Shown piece after piece: positions 23,896-30,551 of a stretch of DNA of 37,943 nt; the stretch's first letter is position 1, and every line of letters starts with the position of its first letter. The stretch covers positions 1-37,943 of the IMG/VR virus record IMGVR_UViG_3300036854_000076. One strand, given 5' to 3'. Both the position numbers and the translations under genes were made by a program. The notes below the pieces were generated by a model. That model saw only the letters and a list, made by a program, of their open reading frames with translations. It was not told the origin of the DNA and searched no databases. This DNA is from a virus.

Positions 23896-25925
23896 TACAG
23901 GTTGCTCCAGGCCCCGGCGACACGGGCTTGTACAGCTAGGGCTGTAGTGTTGTAGACCATCATCCCGTTGACCGCCGTCATCGCATCTCGCTGCGTCGTT
24001 GTCATTCGAGGCAGCAAAAACGCCTTAGTTACGCTCTGGACTTCTAAGGCAACTGAGGAATTCGTAGGCGCTGCGTTTGTCCCGAAGACTCCGGGGCCCG
24101 CGTGGCGCATCTCGGTCGCCGACCCGAGCGACCGAAGGGAGAGGCTGACTGTGGCCGTCTGGGCCTCGACGTCGACCGCGACCGAGGTGTCCTGCGTCCC
24201 GGTGCCGAGGCGGTTCTTGTGCCAGACGGTGCGCCGTGTCGTCGCCGTAACCCCGGAGTTGAACGTCGGCTCGGAGTAGATCGACGTGTGCTCGGTCTGC
24301 GTGAGCGTGCCGGCGTTGACGATCTCGTACTTCGTCTGGTCGGCGACGGGGCGGAAGCTCGGAATGGTGCAGGCGGCTCCGTCCGCTCGAATTATCGCCT
24401 GCGACACGAGGAGCGCCCACGCGCCTAGGTTCGTGATCGCGACGCCCGGGTTGTTCCGGATTAGCGGCTCGAAGAGGAAGATCGAGCCGCCGCCGCCGAA
24501 GCCGCTCAGCATCGCCTGGTTGATCGTCCAGGTTCCGGCGACGTCGAGCACGAAGACGCCGTCCGTACTGTTGTCGAACGTGAGAGTCGGCGAGACCTCG
24601 GTGACGTGCCACGAGCCGGGGACGCTGTAGGAGCCCGACTGGAAGAAGACGGTCCCCCGGGTCGGGTTCGACGTCGAGTTGAACGTCAGGTCGTCGCCGG
24701 AGCCGGTTCCGCCGATCCCCGTCTGCCCGCCGGCCCGGCCCGGCAGGCGGAAGTAATCCAAGTGGTCGTCGTCGCCGAGCCCGGCCAGCCCGCCGTGGTC
24801 GACGCCGGAGGCGATGACGGACGCGCTGATCGTCGGGTTCCCGGCGACGCCGCCGGGGTTGGTGATCGTCAGGTCGACCGTCGACGTGTCGGTGACGGCG
24901 ATCGATCGCGTTACCCAGGAGTCGGCGGCGTTCCGGACGGCGATCCCGGTCGTGATGAGCGCCTCGAGGCCGGCCAGGTCGTTGTCGAGGACGAGCGTCG
25001 GGTCGCCGGCGACCCCGGCGGGGTTCACGATCGCTATGCCCTCGGCCGGCGCGACGAGGGACCGAAGGGCCCAGGTGTCCACGTCCGTCCGGCAGGCAAG
25101 GCCGGTGCCGGAGAGGGCGGCGAGCGCGTTCAGGTCGGCGTCGAGCGAGTACTCGGAGAAGAGGGTGCCGGGCTCCTCGGCGTCGAGGCCGGGTGGTCCA
25201 GAAGGGCCCGCGGCCCCGCGGAGCCCGGTGTCGCCGCGGTTCCCGGGCAGGCCCTCGAGACCGTCCTCGCCGTCGAGGCCGGGCGACCCAGCAGGTCCGG
25301 CGGAACCGGGCGCACCGGCGGGGCCGGCGGGACCCGGCATCCCCAGCTCCCCGTCCTCGCCGTCGAGCCCCGGCGGCCCGGAGGCCCCGGCTGAGCCCGC
25401 CGCACCCGTAGCGCCTGTAGCGCCGGGCGACCCTGGCGGTCCCGGCTGTCCCGGCTCGCCGTCTTCTCCGTCCAGCCCGGGAGGGCCGGTCAGCCCGGTC
25501 GCACCTGTCGCCCCGGCCGCCCCGGTCGCTCCCGCAGGCCCGGTCGCACCTTGCGACCCCGGCGGACCCGGCTCCCCGGGCGCGCCGTCGTCGCCGTCTA
25601 GACCGGGAGGTCCGCTCAGCCCCTGCGCGCCCGGCGCCCCCGGGGAGCCTTGCGGCCCTTGCGGCCCCGTAGCCCCGTCTGCTCCAGGGGGGCCCGGCTC
25701 CCCGTCCTCTCCGTCGATACCGGGAGGGCCGCTCGGACCGGCGGCACCGGCAGCCCCGGGAGGGCCGCTCGGGCCGGTAGCGCCCGTAGCGCCGGTAGCC
25801 CCGGGCTCGCCGGGGGAGCCCTGCGGGCCGGGCTCTCCGTCTACTCCTGGGGGACCGTCGGACCCGGGCACGCCGGCGGGGCCGGCCGGTCCGATGGCGA
25901 CCGACGTGTCCTCGAAGAAGGACAC
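23895..25925 (-). CDS. Collagen-like tail fibre, 676 aa
   Basis: After an 11-residue lead come 79 uninterrupted Gly-X-Y triplets (residues 12-248), predicting a collagen triple helix. Next are two fibre-type repeats containing [22 protein letters not shown] and [18 protein letters not shown], and the phage-fibre motif [17 protein letters not shown] beta-rich region precedes the C-terminal tip (residues ~620-676) with [16 protein letters not shown] and VAGAWSNL, a common fibre ending. It should be a trimeric receptor-binding or head/tail fibre. The last ~50 codons are more AT-rich than the rest, as if the tip was exchanged. Confidence 0.85.
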   Translation of the reverse strand: MSFFEDTSVAIGPAGPAGVPGSDGPPGVDGEPGPQGSPGEPGATGATGATGPSGPPGAAGAAGPSGPPGIDGEDGEPGPPGADGATGPQGPQGSPGAPGAQGLSGPPGLDGDDGAPGEPGPPGSQGATGPAGATGAAGATGATGLTGPPGLDGEDGEPGQPGPPGSPGATGATGAAGSAGASGPPGLDGEDGELGMPGPAGPAGAPGSAGPAGSPGLDGEDGLEGLPGNRGDTGLRGAAGPSGPPGLDAEEPGTLFSEYSLDADLNALAALSGTGLACRTDVDTWALRSLVAPAEGIAIVNPAGVAGDPTLVLDNDLAGLEALITTGIAVRNAADSWVTRSIAVTDTSTVDLTITNPGGVAGNPTISASVIASGVDHGGLAGLGDDDHLDYFRLPGRAGGQTGIGGTGSGDDLTFNSTSNPTRGTVFFQSGSYSVPGSWHVTEVSPTLTFDNSTDGVFVLDVAGTWTINQAMLSGFGGGGSIFLFEPLIRNNPGVAITNLGAWALLVSQAIIRADGAACTIPSFRPVADQTKYEIVNAGTLTQTEHTSIYSEPTFNSGVTATTRRTVWHKNRLGTGTQDTSVAVDVEAQTATVSLSLRSLGSATEMRHAGPGVFGTNAAPTNSSVALEVQSVTKAFLLPRMTTTQRDAMTAVNGMMVYNTTALAVQARVAGAWSNL
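25182..25892 (-). repeat. Gly-X-Y collagen repeat array (79 triplets)
   Basis: The coding sequence repeats with a 9-base unit, and at a higher level a module around GPPG(L/V/I)DGEDGEPG returns every 10-14 triplets (triplets 5, 19, 32, 46, 58, 68 and 78). Proline is frequent in the Y position (GPP, GEP, GSP, GAP). The array is a likely site of length variation by unequal recombination. Confidence 0.85.
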
Positions 25926-25931
25926 GGGCCC

Positions 25932-26258
25932 CTAGCCGAGGACGATCTCGTACCCGTCGAGCGTCAGGGTGAGGATGTTGTTCGTCCCGGCGAGCGCCTG
26001 GATGACCTCGGCGGCGTCGAGGACGTAGAAGCAGAAGCGGTCGAGCTCGGCGCCCGCGCCGACGCTGACCGCGTCGTAGATTCGGGTCGCCGCGGCGTCG
26101 GTTCCGATCGACATCGTGAACGTGACCGCCGAGCCGGACGGGTTGAAGACGTGGATGTGGCGCAGCTCGGTCTTCGTCGTCGCGGGGACGGTATACTTCG
26201 TCGCCGCGACGTTCGAGACCTGGGCAGGGCCGGCGAGGCGCTTCGCGATTCGTGCCAT
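25932..26258 (-). CDS. Small beta-sandwich virion protein, 108 aa
   Basis: Pattern [23 protein letters not shown] followed by strands and a C-terminal [13 protein letters not shown] is common in small phage appendage or neck proteins. It lies directly upstream of the collagen fibre (6 bases from the fibre start), so it may anchor the fibre. No further evidence. Confidence 0.6.
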   Translation of the reverse strand: MARIAKRLAGPAQVSNVAATKYTVPATTKTELRHIHVFNPSGSAVTFTMSIGTDAAATRIYDAVSVGAGAELDRFCFYVLDAAEVIQALAGTNNILTLTLDGYEIVLG

Positions 26259-26273
26259 CGGTTCTCTCTTCTC

Positions 26274-26570
26274 CTAGTGGTAGCCCTCGACCGAGACCTC
26301 GGAGGCGCCGGCCGAGCGGAGGTGGATCGTGCTGGTGCGGACGGGGAACGTCGAGTTGTTCGGGATGTCGGCGGCGGGCGCCTTGCCGACGCGGGTCGCC
26401 AGGGGGTCGGTGTCGCTGGTGATCGGGTCCTGCTTGACGAGGACGCGGTTCGCCGTGTCCCAGTTGCGGATGCGGATCGCGACGACGGGCGGGTCGAAGG
26501 TGATCGTCGTGTCGGTCGAGGCGACGAGGGTGAGGTGCTGAGCCTCGAACGCCTTGTACGGCAGGCTCAC
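26274..26570 (-). CDS. Small beta-structured virion protein, 98 aa
   Basis: Beta-rich with a strand pair (ITFDPPVVAIRIRNWD) and a C-terminal HLRSAGASEVSVEGYH ending typical of small phage structural proteins. Part of the run of small genes before the fibre. Function inferred from context only. Confidence 0.58.
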   Translation of the reverse strand: MSLPYKAFEAQHLTLVASTDTTITFDPPVVAIRIRNWDTANRVLVKQDPITSDTDPLATRVGKAPAADIPNNSTFPVRTSTIHLRSAGASEVSVEGYH

Positions 26571-26579
26571 GGGAGCCGG

Positions 26580-27032
26580 CTAGCCGATGACGCGGGCCCT
26601 GAGGGCGTCGAGTTCGGCCCTGAGCGCGGTAACGGACTGCGCGGCGCGGGCCTCGTGGTCCTCCAGGGAGGCGACGCGGGCGGCGACGGACCCCGCCTTC
26701 GCCTCGAGCGCGGCGACCTTCGCGCGGCTCGCGGCCTCGGCGCGGGAGCACGCCGCCTCGCAATCCTGGCGCTTCTTCCACGCCTCGGCGTGCGCGGCGT
26801 CGGTGATCGCCTTCGCCTGGACCTTCGCGCCCTCCTCTACCTGGTGGGCGCGCTCGCGGCTCGCGTCGAGCTCGGTCTTGACGACCTTCTCGGCCGCCCG
26901 AAGCTCCTTGAGGCGCGCCTCGCTCTCGGCGCACGCCCGGTCCAGGGAGTCGGTGTGCTCGACGAGGCCGCGGGCCGCGCCGAGGGCCTCGGCGAGGGCG
27001 ATGACGTCGTCGATCCAGCTCTTCTTCGCCAT
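26580..27032 (-). CDS. Coiled-coil protein, 150 aa
   Basis: ATG at 27032 is chosen because it overlaps the small upstream gene's TGA by one base. Nearly the whole protein is a charged coiled coil rich in Ala, Glu, Lys and Arg (residues ~30-145), with three Cys. It may be a structural rod or assembly factor in the appendage module. No signal peptide. Confidence 0.6.
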   Translation of the reverse strand: MAKKSWIDDVIALAEALGAARGLVEHTDSLDRACAESEARLKELRAAEKVVKTELDASRERAHQVEEGAKVQAKAITDAAHAEAWKKRQDCEAACSRAEAASRAKVAALEAKAGSVAARVASLEDHEARAAQSVTALRAELDALRARVIG

Positions 27033-27163
27033 CAGATGCTCTCGAGCCGGAAGGTAATACCGGGCGTGCGCGCGCAGAGCGCGACGAACGCGACCTGCTC
27101 CCAGAACCAGTCGAGGCGCTGGTGCCAGGGGAGGGCTGCCCACACGTCAAGGATCGTCTGCAT
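27032..27163 (-). CDS. Tiny Trp-rich protein, 43 aa
   Basis: ATG at 27163 with GGAGGCGCG upstream; stop TGA overlaps the coiled-coil gene start by one base. The product contains four Trp (DVWAALPWHQRLDWFWEQ) and a short hydrophobic segment (VAFVALCA). It is well placed in the chain of coupled genes, which supports it, but no family is known. Confidence 0.5.
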   Translation of the reverse strand: MQTILDVWAALPWHQRLDWFWEQVAFVALCARTPGITFRLESI

Positions 27164-27171
27164 CGCGCCTC

Positions 27172-27534
27172 CTAGCTCTTCACGTTGTGGGGCTTGAGGA
27201 CCATGACGACGGTCAGCGAGGTCGTCCCGTCCCCGGCGGTGACGTTCGGGCGGACGGAGGCGGTGCTCTCCTGGACGCGCTCGATCGCGGCCGCGGTGAC
27301 GTTGAGGGCGTTCCCCTGCGGGTCGTTGAGGGCGGCCCAGGTCGTCTCCGCGTCGAGGGAGCCCTCGATCCGGACGGACCCGCCGGCGCCGAAGGTTCCC
27401 TTGACCTGGACCTCCTTGAACGTGTGGTCCGGCGCGCGGACCGGGGTGCCTGTGTCCGTGTTGAGCAGGCCGGTCCAGGTGACCCGGATCGTCCCGCCGA
27501 CGAGGTTCTCGGTCGTGTGCTGGCGGACGGCCAT
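27172..27534 (-). CDS. Small virion protein, beta-sandwich type, 120 aa
   Basis: Contains VTWTGLLNTDTGTPV, VQVKGTFGAGGSVRIEGSLD and a WAALNDPQGNALNV segment, a pattern repeatedly seen in small phage structural proteins of unknown name. TGATG overlap with the upstream secreted protein. Likely a minor virion component. Confidence 0.6.
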   Translation of the reverse strand: MAVRQHTTENLVGGTIRVTWTGLLNTDTGTPVRAPDHTFKEVQVKGTFGAGGSVRIEGSLDAETTWAALNDPQGNALNVTAAAIERVQESTASVRPNVTAGDGTTSLTVVMVLKPHNVKS

Positions 27535-28034
27535 CAGCGAACCACCCTACGAGGTCCGTTGTACTCACCCGAATGCTCCAGCTCACACGAGCAGGTGGCG
27601 ACGCCGAAGAACTCGCCGGGGCTGGGGACTCGAATGTACAGGTACTGGCTGCCGCGCGGGTACCCGCCCTCGTGCGGCACGTGCACGCACAGGCACACGT
27701 ACTGGTCGGGCTTGTTGGGCACCAGGACGGGCGTCCCGTCCGGCTGCCTCCATACGCTCCCGTCGGGTAGCAGCTGGATAAACGGCGCGATCTCCGGATG
27801 GGTCGCGAGGTCGTACCCCGGCTCGTACTGGATGCACGCGCCGACGATGCCCTTGACGCCGGAGGTCCCGTCGGGCGGTGCCTCTGCGACCTGAAGTATT
27901 GCCAGACCCATGCCCTCCTGCGTCGTTCCGTACGAGCAGTCGTACGAGAGACCACTCATCGGCGGCGTGGCGAGCGCCCGACCGGCAAGCGCGACCGCGC
28001 CGACCACTGCTAGTGCGAAGCGTGCGAGGCGCAT
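27534..28034 (-). CDS. Secreted Cys-containing protein, 166 aa
   Basis: Sec signal peptide: basic start, hydrophobic core (FALAVVGAVALAG), ALA cleavage site at about residue 22. The mature protein has six Cys, including C-x-C pairs (VCLC and TCSC), and a Pro/Gly/Tyr-rich loop-like sequence. It should be exported and disulfide-bonded. An exported protein in the middle of a virion-gene operon is unusual; a periplasmic or surface role late in infection is possible. No family recognised. Confidence 0.6.
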   Translation of the reverse strand: MRLARFALAVVGAVALAGRALATPPMSGLSYDCSYGTTQEGMGLAILQVAEAPPDGTSGVKGIVGACIQYEPGYDLATHPEIAPFIQLLPDGSVWRQPDGTPVLVPNKPDQYVCLCVHVPHEGGYPRGSQYLYIRVPSPGEFFGVATCSCELEHSGEYNGPRRVVR

Positions 28035-28035
28035 G

Positions 28036-28362
28036 CTAGGTCACCGGGCCCGTCTCGGTCTTGCCGAAGGCGATCTCGGCCGACCACGCGGCGGAGGCGG
28101 TGATCCCGATGTCCGCGCCCTCGACGGCGAGGCAGAGGCAGGAGGGGAAGTAGCCGGAGAGGACGACGCCGGTGTCGCCGGTGAGGCCCTTGAGCGTCAG
28201 GGTCGGCACGGTCTCGCCCGGGTTCGGCGGCCGCGGGACGATGAGGACGATGTCGTGCCCGGCGGGGACGTCGATCGAGTTGAAGCCGGAGGCGAGCGCG
28301 AAGTTCTGGCCGCTCCCTACCCGGACGAAGTTCTCGAGGACCTTGGTCTGCGTCGCGTTCAC
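28036..28362 (-). CDS. Small beta-structured protein, paralogue of the 12741 gene, 108 aa
   Basis: Shares ASG-x-N-x-I-x-VP, a (V/I)(L/I)IVP strand and TLTLKGLTGD with the product at 12741-13088, at the same spacing. It differs by a C-x-C (SCLCLA) insertion near residue 70. GTG start, placed at the end of the tRNA-His leader. Probably a virion surface or joining protein. Confidence 0.62.
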   Translation of the reverse strand: MNATQTKVLENFVRVGSGQNFALASGFNSIDVPAGHDIVLIVPRPPNPGETVPTLTLKGLTGDTGVVLSGYFPSCLCLAVEGADIGITASAAWSAEIAFGKTETGPVT

Positions 28363-28406
28363 GGGGTCTCCCTCCAGGGTGCGCCGGAGCGGCGCGAATC
28401 GTCAGG

Positions 28407-28475
28407 GTGAGGGCCGGACTCGAACCGGATCACGCGATCCACAGTCGCGCGCTCTAACCATTGAGCTACCCTCAC
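28407..28475 (-). tRNA. tRNA-His (anticodon GTG), short
   Basis: Minus strand cloverleaf: 7-bp acceptor stem (GTGAGGG with CCCTCAC), D-arm with GCTC/GAGC, 5-bp anticodon stem CGCGA/TCGCG closing the loop CTGTGGA (anticodon GTG), and a T-loop TTCGAGT on a 4-bp stem. It is 69 bases, because the variable region and T-stem are each a base or so short. CCA is not encoded. The base before the acceptor is T, so the extra G-1 usual for tRNA-His would have to be added or be counted within the stem. Confidence 0.82.
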
Positions 28476-28526
28476 AGCAAAAACGGGCGGGGCGACCGAG
28501 CTATGCCCGGCCGCCCCTCCCTGCAG

Positions 28527-28829
28527 CTACGACTTCGGACGCGGCTCGCTCACCGTGAAGGCGAAGCGGGCCGCCTGAGGCGCAGTGACGTGAACAGTCA
28601 CCTCGTCGGACGGCTGTCCGTCGGGCGAGGCGAGAGCGATCACGCTGTCGCCGACCGTACCGGACCGGATGGTCACCTTGGTCGGCTCCATGTTCGCGAG
28701 CGTCACGTCACCACTGGTGACGGTGAACGTGACGGGCTCTTCGTTGGGAACTTCCACCCCGGCGTTGTCGACCGGGATTGCGGTAAGATCGACTTCCTGC
28801 GTGGAGTCGATCGTGATCTCGAGCGGCAT
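28527..28829 (-). CDS. Ig-like (BIG-type) domain protein, 100 aa
   Basis: Single beta-sandwich with the bacterial Ig-like pattern: VPNEEPVTFTVTSGDVT, then KVTIRSGTVGDSVIALAS and DEVTVHVT. Such small Ig proteins decorate heads or tails and bind weakly to cell-surface glycans. Ribosome site AGGGAGG lies before the ATG. Between the two tRNA genes. Confidence 0.65.
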   Translation of the reverse strand: MPLEITIDSTQEVDLTAIPVDNAGVEVPNEEPVTFTVTSGDVTLANMEPTKVTIRSGTVGDSVIALASPDGQPSDEVTVHVTAPQAARFAFTVSEPRPKS

Positions 28830-28832
28830 TGG

Positions 28833-28961
28833 TTAACCTCCCTGCTTGGTCCGAACCGGACCAACGTTGTACGCGAATCGGCGAACCCTGTGCCGCCGGC
28901 CGCGTAGTAACACCAACAGTAGGACGAGGAGCCCTACCCCAAGGGCCACGCAGAAGTTCAC
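28833..28961 (-). CDS. Small single-span membrane protein, 42 aa
   Basis: GTG at 28961 follows a strong GGAGGGGAGGG ribosome site; ATG two bases upstream is immediately followed by a stop and is not usable. Residues 4-19 are strongly hydrophobic (CVALGVGLLVLLLVLL), followed by a basic, Arg-rich tail, so it should sit in the inner membrane with the tail inside. Stop TAA is 3 bases before the next ATG, suggesting coupling. Function unknown. Confidence 0.58.
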   Translation of the reverse strand: MNFCVALGVGLLVLLLVLLRGRRHRVRRFAYNVGPVRTKQGG

Positions 28962-28989
28962 ATTGCCCTCCCCTCCGAGGCACGCGACG

Positions 28990-29040
28990 GGGGCGGTCCG
29001 CGCATCGCCGGTTGCAAGCCGGGTCTCGCCGGGCCGCCCC
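28990..29040. other. tRNA-like hairpin assembly (possible tRNA-Cys relic)
   Basis: A 7-bp stem GGGGCGG (28990-28996) with CCGCCCC (29034-29040) encloses CCGG-TTGCAAG-CCGG (29008-29022). On the plus strand this is an anticodon-like loop reading GCA (Cys). D-arm is reduced to 3 bp and no T-arm or TTCRA loop exists, so it is not a working canonical tRNA. Lying between two tRNA genes, it may be a decayed tRNA or simply a structured spacer. Confidence 0.25.
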
Positions 29041-29148
29041 TCGCCGAGGTCAGCTCCGTCCGCTGACTGGACGGGTTACGCGCCGCCTTCCCCTTTTTCG
29101 CCGGGGCGAGCGTAAGGCGCGTGTCGCGGCGCTAGGCCGCGGGGATGA

Positions 29149-29224
29149 TGGATGCGGAGGCGGGAATCGAACGCCGCGACCTCCGGGTTATGAGCCCGGC
29201 GCGCTACCTCTGCGCTACTCCGCG
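29149..29224 (-). tRNA. Initiator-type tRNA-fMet (anticodon CAT), CCA encoded
   Basis: Acceptor CGCGGAG pairs with CTCCGCA except for the first position, giving the C1-A72 mismatch that marks bacterial initiator tRNA. The anticodon stem CCGGG/CCCGG supplies the three consecutive G-C pairs next to the loop CTCATAA. D-arm is GCGC/GCGC. T73 and CCA (29151-29149) are encoded. The T-stem GCGG-C-G / CCCGC contains one extra, bulged C, an abnormal feature for a functional tRNA. Confidence 0.85.
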
Positions 29225-29269
29225 ACATGCAGGGCCCGAAGGCCTTGGGGGTGTAATAGCCGCGCCAGC

Positions 29270-29680
29270 CTAAGCCGACGCGGATTCGATCTGCCTGAGG
29301 TCGGTGATCCCGAGCGCGCGGACCGCGGTGACGACGATCTGGCGCAGCTCAACCTCGCTCATGCTCGAGAGGTCCGGCCGGCTGTCCGGCCCGCCGCTGA
29401 GGAACGAGCGGAGGCGGGAGAGCTCGTCGACGGCCTTCACTAGGTTGAGCCCGGCCTTGACGAAGCGGTCGTAGACGATCGAGAGGCGCTCGGTGTCCTC
29501 GAACGCCTCGTCCGACCCCGCGAGCGCCGTCTTGAGCTTCTCTAGGAGGGCGGGGAGCTGGTCGCTCACCGACTCCGAGAGCTCGATGTTCCGCTCGGCG
29601 ACGCCGACGTACCGGCGGACGCTCTTGTCGAGGGAGGCCGCGTCGTACGCTACGAGCGGCCCAGGTCGCGCGCTGGACAC
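29270..29680 (-). CDS. First gene of the late operon, helical protein, 136 aa
   Basis: The open frame extends to 29743, but the promoter -10 box ends at 29689, so the GTG at 29680, 8 bases later, is the best start and the mRNA would be leaderless. The protein is helical and acidic, with Leu-rich segments (DQLPALLEKLKTALAGS, FVKAGLNLVKAVDELSRL) and a C-terminal ELRQIVVTAVRALGITDL. Size and position would allow a small terminase subunit, but no DNA-binding helix-turn-helix is evident. A scaffold-like or regulatory role is equally possible. Confidence 0.6.
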   Translation of the reverse strand: MSSARPGPLVAYDAASLDKSVRRYVGVAERNIELSESVSDQLPALLEKLKTALAGSDEAFEDTERLSIVYDRFVKAGLNLVKAVDELSRLRSFLSGGPDSRPDLSSMSEVELRQIVVTAVRALGITDLRQIESASA

Positions 29681-29688
29681 AGGGGGGC

Positions 29689-29733
29689 AGTGTATCATAA
29701 CAGCCCGGTGTGTGTCAAGCACCGTGCGGTGCC
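29689..29733 (-). promoter_or_regulatory. Late promoter with adjacent operator
   Basis: Minus strand TTGACA (29718-29713), 18-base spacer, TACACT (29694-29689). Overlapping and upstream of the -35 is AGCACC-GTGC-GGTGCC (plus strand 29718-29733), an inverted pair of operator hexamers with the same 4-base gap as at the integrase promoter. It should start the long leftward virion/lysis transcript. Confidence 0.6.
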
Positions 29734-30041
29734 TCACGTACACTTTTCCTCCCGGCTGACGCGCGGTACACGCGGCGCGATGGGACGCTGCACGCTACGG
29801 CCCCCTCCCCCCTTCGGTTGATTGCCAAGCGCCGAAGCTAACACGGTGCGGCAATCGTCTAAGTATTGGATAAGACGAGGAAACTAGCGAGCGCTGATTA
29901 CCAAGGGGTGACCCTCAGAAGCCCGTGCAAATGACCCCTTTGTGCGCTGTGTCAAAATGCGACACCCTCGCGTAGGCGGGGCCGGACCGAGGGGCGCGCG
30001 CATGATACCCGGCGAGACCAGGCGCGCGACCCTAGCCCGGC
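29734..30041. other. Non-coding control region rich in inverted repeats
   Basis: About 300 bases without a supportable gene, locally AT-richer than its surroundings. Inverted repeats seen: CTTCGG/CCGAAG (29812-29837), GATTGCC/GGCAATC (29820-29856), TCGTCT/AGACGA with 12-base centre (29855-29878), AAGGGGT/ACCCCTT (~29903-29940) and GTGTC/GACAC (~29950-29965). Candidates are an attachment site for one of the recombinases, a replication origin or a transcription terminator for the repressor genes. Confidence 0.4.
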
Positions 30042-30197
30042 TCAGTCGCTGCTAGATTGCGAGGCTAGCCCCTCAACCAGCGCGAGGACGAGAAGCGCCC
30101 GTGTGTCAATGCCTAACCGAGTGGCGAGCCGCTGTGCTCTCGCTAGCACGTCGCGGCTCAACCCCTCATCATCCTGCCGCCGCAACGGCTTCGCCAT
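30042..30197 (-). CDS. Ribbon-helix-helix-like small protein, 51 aa
   Basis: After a basic N-terminal strand region (AKPLRRQDDEGL) comes a helix-turn-helix pair LSRDVLARAQRLATRLGIDTRALLVLALVEGL, the arrangement of Arc/CopG repressors. The strand is less typical than in its neighbour, so assignment is cautious. GGAGGTAAACGAC precedes the ATG. It is 5 bases downstream of a second RHH gene, an arrangement recalling the arc-mnt type of immunity region. Confidence 0.6.
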   Translation of the reverse strand: MAKPLRRQDDEGLSRDVLARAQRLATRLGIDTRALLVLALVEGLASQSSSD

Positions 30198-30202
30198 GTC
30201 GT

Positions 30203-30406
30203 TTACCTCCGAGGTGGCGGATGCAGCGGGCGTGCCACTCCGAGGCGCTCCTCTAGCTTCGCTAGTCCTTCCTCGACGGCTAAGCGGAGCACCTCGCCGG
30301 GCTTGCGGCGGTCGCGCACCGCAATCTCCTCGGCCCGAGCGACGAGCTCGTCGGGAAGCCATAGGTTTTTCCGGCGCTTCCCCTTCGGCGTCTGCTTCTT
30401 AGCCAT
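30203..30406 (-). CDS. Ribbon-helix-helix transcriptional repressor, 67 aa
   Basis: Basic lead (KKQTPKGKRRK), a strand NLWLP, helix DELVARAEEIAVRDRR, turn, helix KPGEVLRLAVEEGLAKLEERL: the full Arc/CopG/MetJ fold. Such proteins bind as dimers to short repeated half-sites. ATG 30406 has a GGAGG site; an in-frame ATG at 30433 would add nine residues and overlaps the stop of the micro-ORF at 30430 by four bases. It is transcribed from the leftward member of the divergent promoter pair and is the best candidate for the phage repressor acting on the GRCACC-type operators. Confidence 0.75.
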   Translation of the reverse strand: MAKKQTPKGKRRKNLWLPDELVARAEEIAVRDRRKPGEVLRLAVEEGLAKLEERLGVARPLHPPPRR

Positions 30407-30429
30407 CCCACGCACCCTCCGTCTCGCAG

Positions 30430-30471
30430 TCATATCCGAGACGCACCCTGGCGGCAACATTTTGTCGACAT
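30430..30471 (-). CDS. Leaderless 13-aa leader peptide of the repressor operon
   Basis: ATG at 30471 lies exactly 6 bases after the TACAGA -10 box (30483-30478), so transcription should start at the ATG. The 13 codons (MSTKCCRQGASRI) end with TGA overlapping an in-frame ATG of the repressor by four bases (ATGA). It may serve only to couple ribosomes into the repressor gene. Evidence is positional; the peptide itself has no known relatives. Confidence 0.4.
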   Translation of the reverse strand: MSTKCCRQGASRI

Positions 30472-30477
30472 GGTGCT

Positions 30478-30507
30478 TCTGTACCACCGCGCGGGGGTAC
30501 TTGACAA
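30478..30507 (-). promoter_or_regulatory. Leftward repressor promoter
   Basis: TTGTCA (30507-30502), 18-base spacer, TACAGA (30483-30478), reading into the ribbon-helix-helix genes. Its -35 hexamer overlaps the rightward -35 in the palindrome TTGACAA, so RNA polymerase cannot occupy both at once. Confidence 0.5.
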
Positions 30508-30551
30508 CCCCTGAGTGCCGGTGTTACACACTCTGGTGCCTGGCGAGCACC
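30501..30551 (+). promoter_or_regulatory. Rightward early promoter with flanking operator-like repeats
   Basis: TTGACA (30501-30506), 17-base spacer, TTACAC (30524-30529; TACACA one base later also fits). Downstream lies GGTGC-N7-GCACC (30535-30551) and upstream GGTGC (30472-30476). It should drive the early operon beginning at 30536/30613. Confidence 0.55.

Noticed and set aside
23386-25925. Diversity-generating retroelement acting on the fibre
   Set aside because: No reverse transcriptase and no template/variable repeat pair with A-substitutions were seen.
24025-27150. Very long ORF (over 1000 codons) overlapping the fibre on the same strand
   Set aside because: It is a GC-driven alternative frame, Arg/Pro-rich without structure, and overlaps several better genes.
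29927-29955. Further TTGACA on the minus strand in the intergenic region
   Set aside because: No acceptable -10 box at 16-18 bases and no start codon at a suitable distance.
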